Shown here: piece by piece, positions 5,468-5,661 of the stretch
Layout of the letters: each line of letters begins with the position of its first letter
Position numbering within the stretch: position 1 is the stretch's first letter
From: Bacillota bacterium
Lineage (GTDB): Bacteria; Bacillota; Sulfobacillia; JAJZYS01; JAJYTV01
Length of the DNA: 5,661 bases
Direction: 5' to 3'
Assembly: GCA_021792885.1 (NCBI GenBank)
Contig: JAJYTV010000144.1
Coordinates: forward strand, 1-5,661
Made by a program: the position numbers and the translations under genes
Notes under the pieces: generated by a model
The model's database searches: none
Told to the model about the DNA's origin: nothing
The model's input: the letters and a program-made list of their open reading frames with translations, nothing else

Positions 5468-5661
5468 TCATCCCTCACCTTTCCGAGGGGCCCCCTCGTC
5501 GCCCGGACGGATCTCAACCACCCCCTTTGCTGCCGCGCGCACGCGGCGCCGACGCTGGGCGAGGCGGTGCGCGAGGCCGAGGATGCCGTCGGGCGCCCAC
5601 ATGACCACCGCGACGTAGATGGCGCCCAGGATCATCTCCCAGCGCATCGTGTAGCCGCTGA
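5468..5661 (-). CDS. livM: LivM-type ABC transporter permease, C-terminal end (start outside window)
   Basis: These are the last 63 residues of an inner-membrane permease of the Liv/HAAT family, reading SGYTMRWEMILGAIYVAVVM and then a WAPDGILGL segment. The pattern of a tryptophan, a conserved LG, a hydrophobic last membrane span (fragment residues about 9-29) and a PDG-ILGL end is typical of LivM-type permeases. The tail after the span is about 34 residues, first strongly basic (HRLAQRRRRVR) and then acidic/basic, which fits a cytosolic end under the positive-inside rule. The stop is TGA at 5468-5470. The gene runs into the binding-protein gene 91 bp downstream on the same strand. The assignment to LivM rather than LivH rests on the C-terminal motif and is less certain than the family itself. 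Confidence 0.82.
   Translation of the reverse strand, partial: SGYTMRWEMILGAIYVAVVMWAPDGILGLAHRLAQRRRRVRAAAKGVVEIRPGDEGAPRKGEG

Noticed and set aside
2959..5604. 881-codon open frame on the plus strand, antisense to the M24 and receptor genes
   Set aside because: Its product is dominated by Arg, Val, Asp, Leu and His in a monotonous pattern with no recognisable domain. It lies exactly opposite two well-supported genes, which is the usual third-position GC artefact.
1..5661. CRISPR arrays, tRNA/rRNA genes, insertion sequences, phage or defence genes
   Set aside because: I saw no regularly spaced repeats, RNA-gene signatures, transposase motifs or terminal repeats on either strand.

Overview
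The window is a GC-rich bacterial chromosomal segment. Every gene that can be supported is on the minus strand, so transcription runs from high to low coordinates. The layout is one long, tightly packed cluster built around a branched-chain-amino-acid-type (HAAT/Liv) ABC importer. The lipoprotein-type binding protein, very GC-rich codons and non-ATG starts would suit a high-GC actinobacterium-like organism. The sequence alone does not fix the phylum, and an uncultured high-GC lineage is equally possible.

In transcription order: the C-terminal end of a LivM-type permease (5468-5661, start outside the window); a lipoprotein substrate-binding protein of the Peripla_BP_6 type (4114-5376); an M24-family metallohydrolase of 418 residues (2740-3996); a GntR regulator of the FadR/FCD type (1855-2583); the ATPases LivG (1037-1810, TTG start) and LivF (339-1040), joined by an ATGA overlap; and the N-terminal 99 residues of a zinc-dependent medium-chain alcohol dehydrogenase (1-297), cut by the window edge. 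Gaps are 41 to 156 bp, except for the livG/livF overlap. The LivH-type permease expected for such an importer is not in the window and would probably lie beyond 5661.

The arrangement reads as an uptake-and-catabolism module. The binding protein and LivM/G/F import a small solute, probably an amino acid or other small carboxylate. The M24 enzyme and the zinc dehydrogenase would process it in the cytosol, and the FCD regulator would sense the solute or a product. The transported compound cannot be read from the sequence. The M24 enzyme has the full D-D-H-E-E metal set with spacings that, from memory, fit the DMSP lyase DddP better than ordinary prolidases. Two DddP-specific acidic residues appear to be replaced, so a different reaction is likely. 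This is the most interesting point in the window.

The intergenic spaces carry structure. A GC-rich hairpin with a GCAA loop and two further hairpins follow the binding-protein gene. A leader hairpin covers one of two candidate Shine-Dalgarno sites of that gene. A 13-bp palindromic sequence occurs twice, each time about 30 bp upstream of an enzyme gene. No RNA genes, CRISPR arrays, insertion sequences or attachment sites were seen, and there is no gene-free stretch longer than 300 bases.
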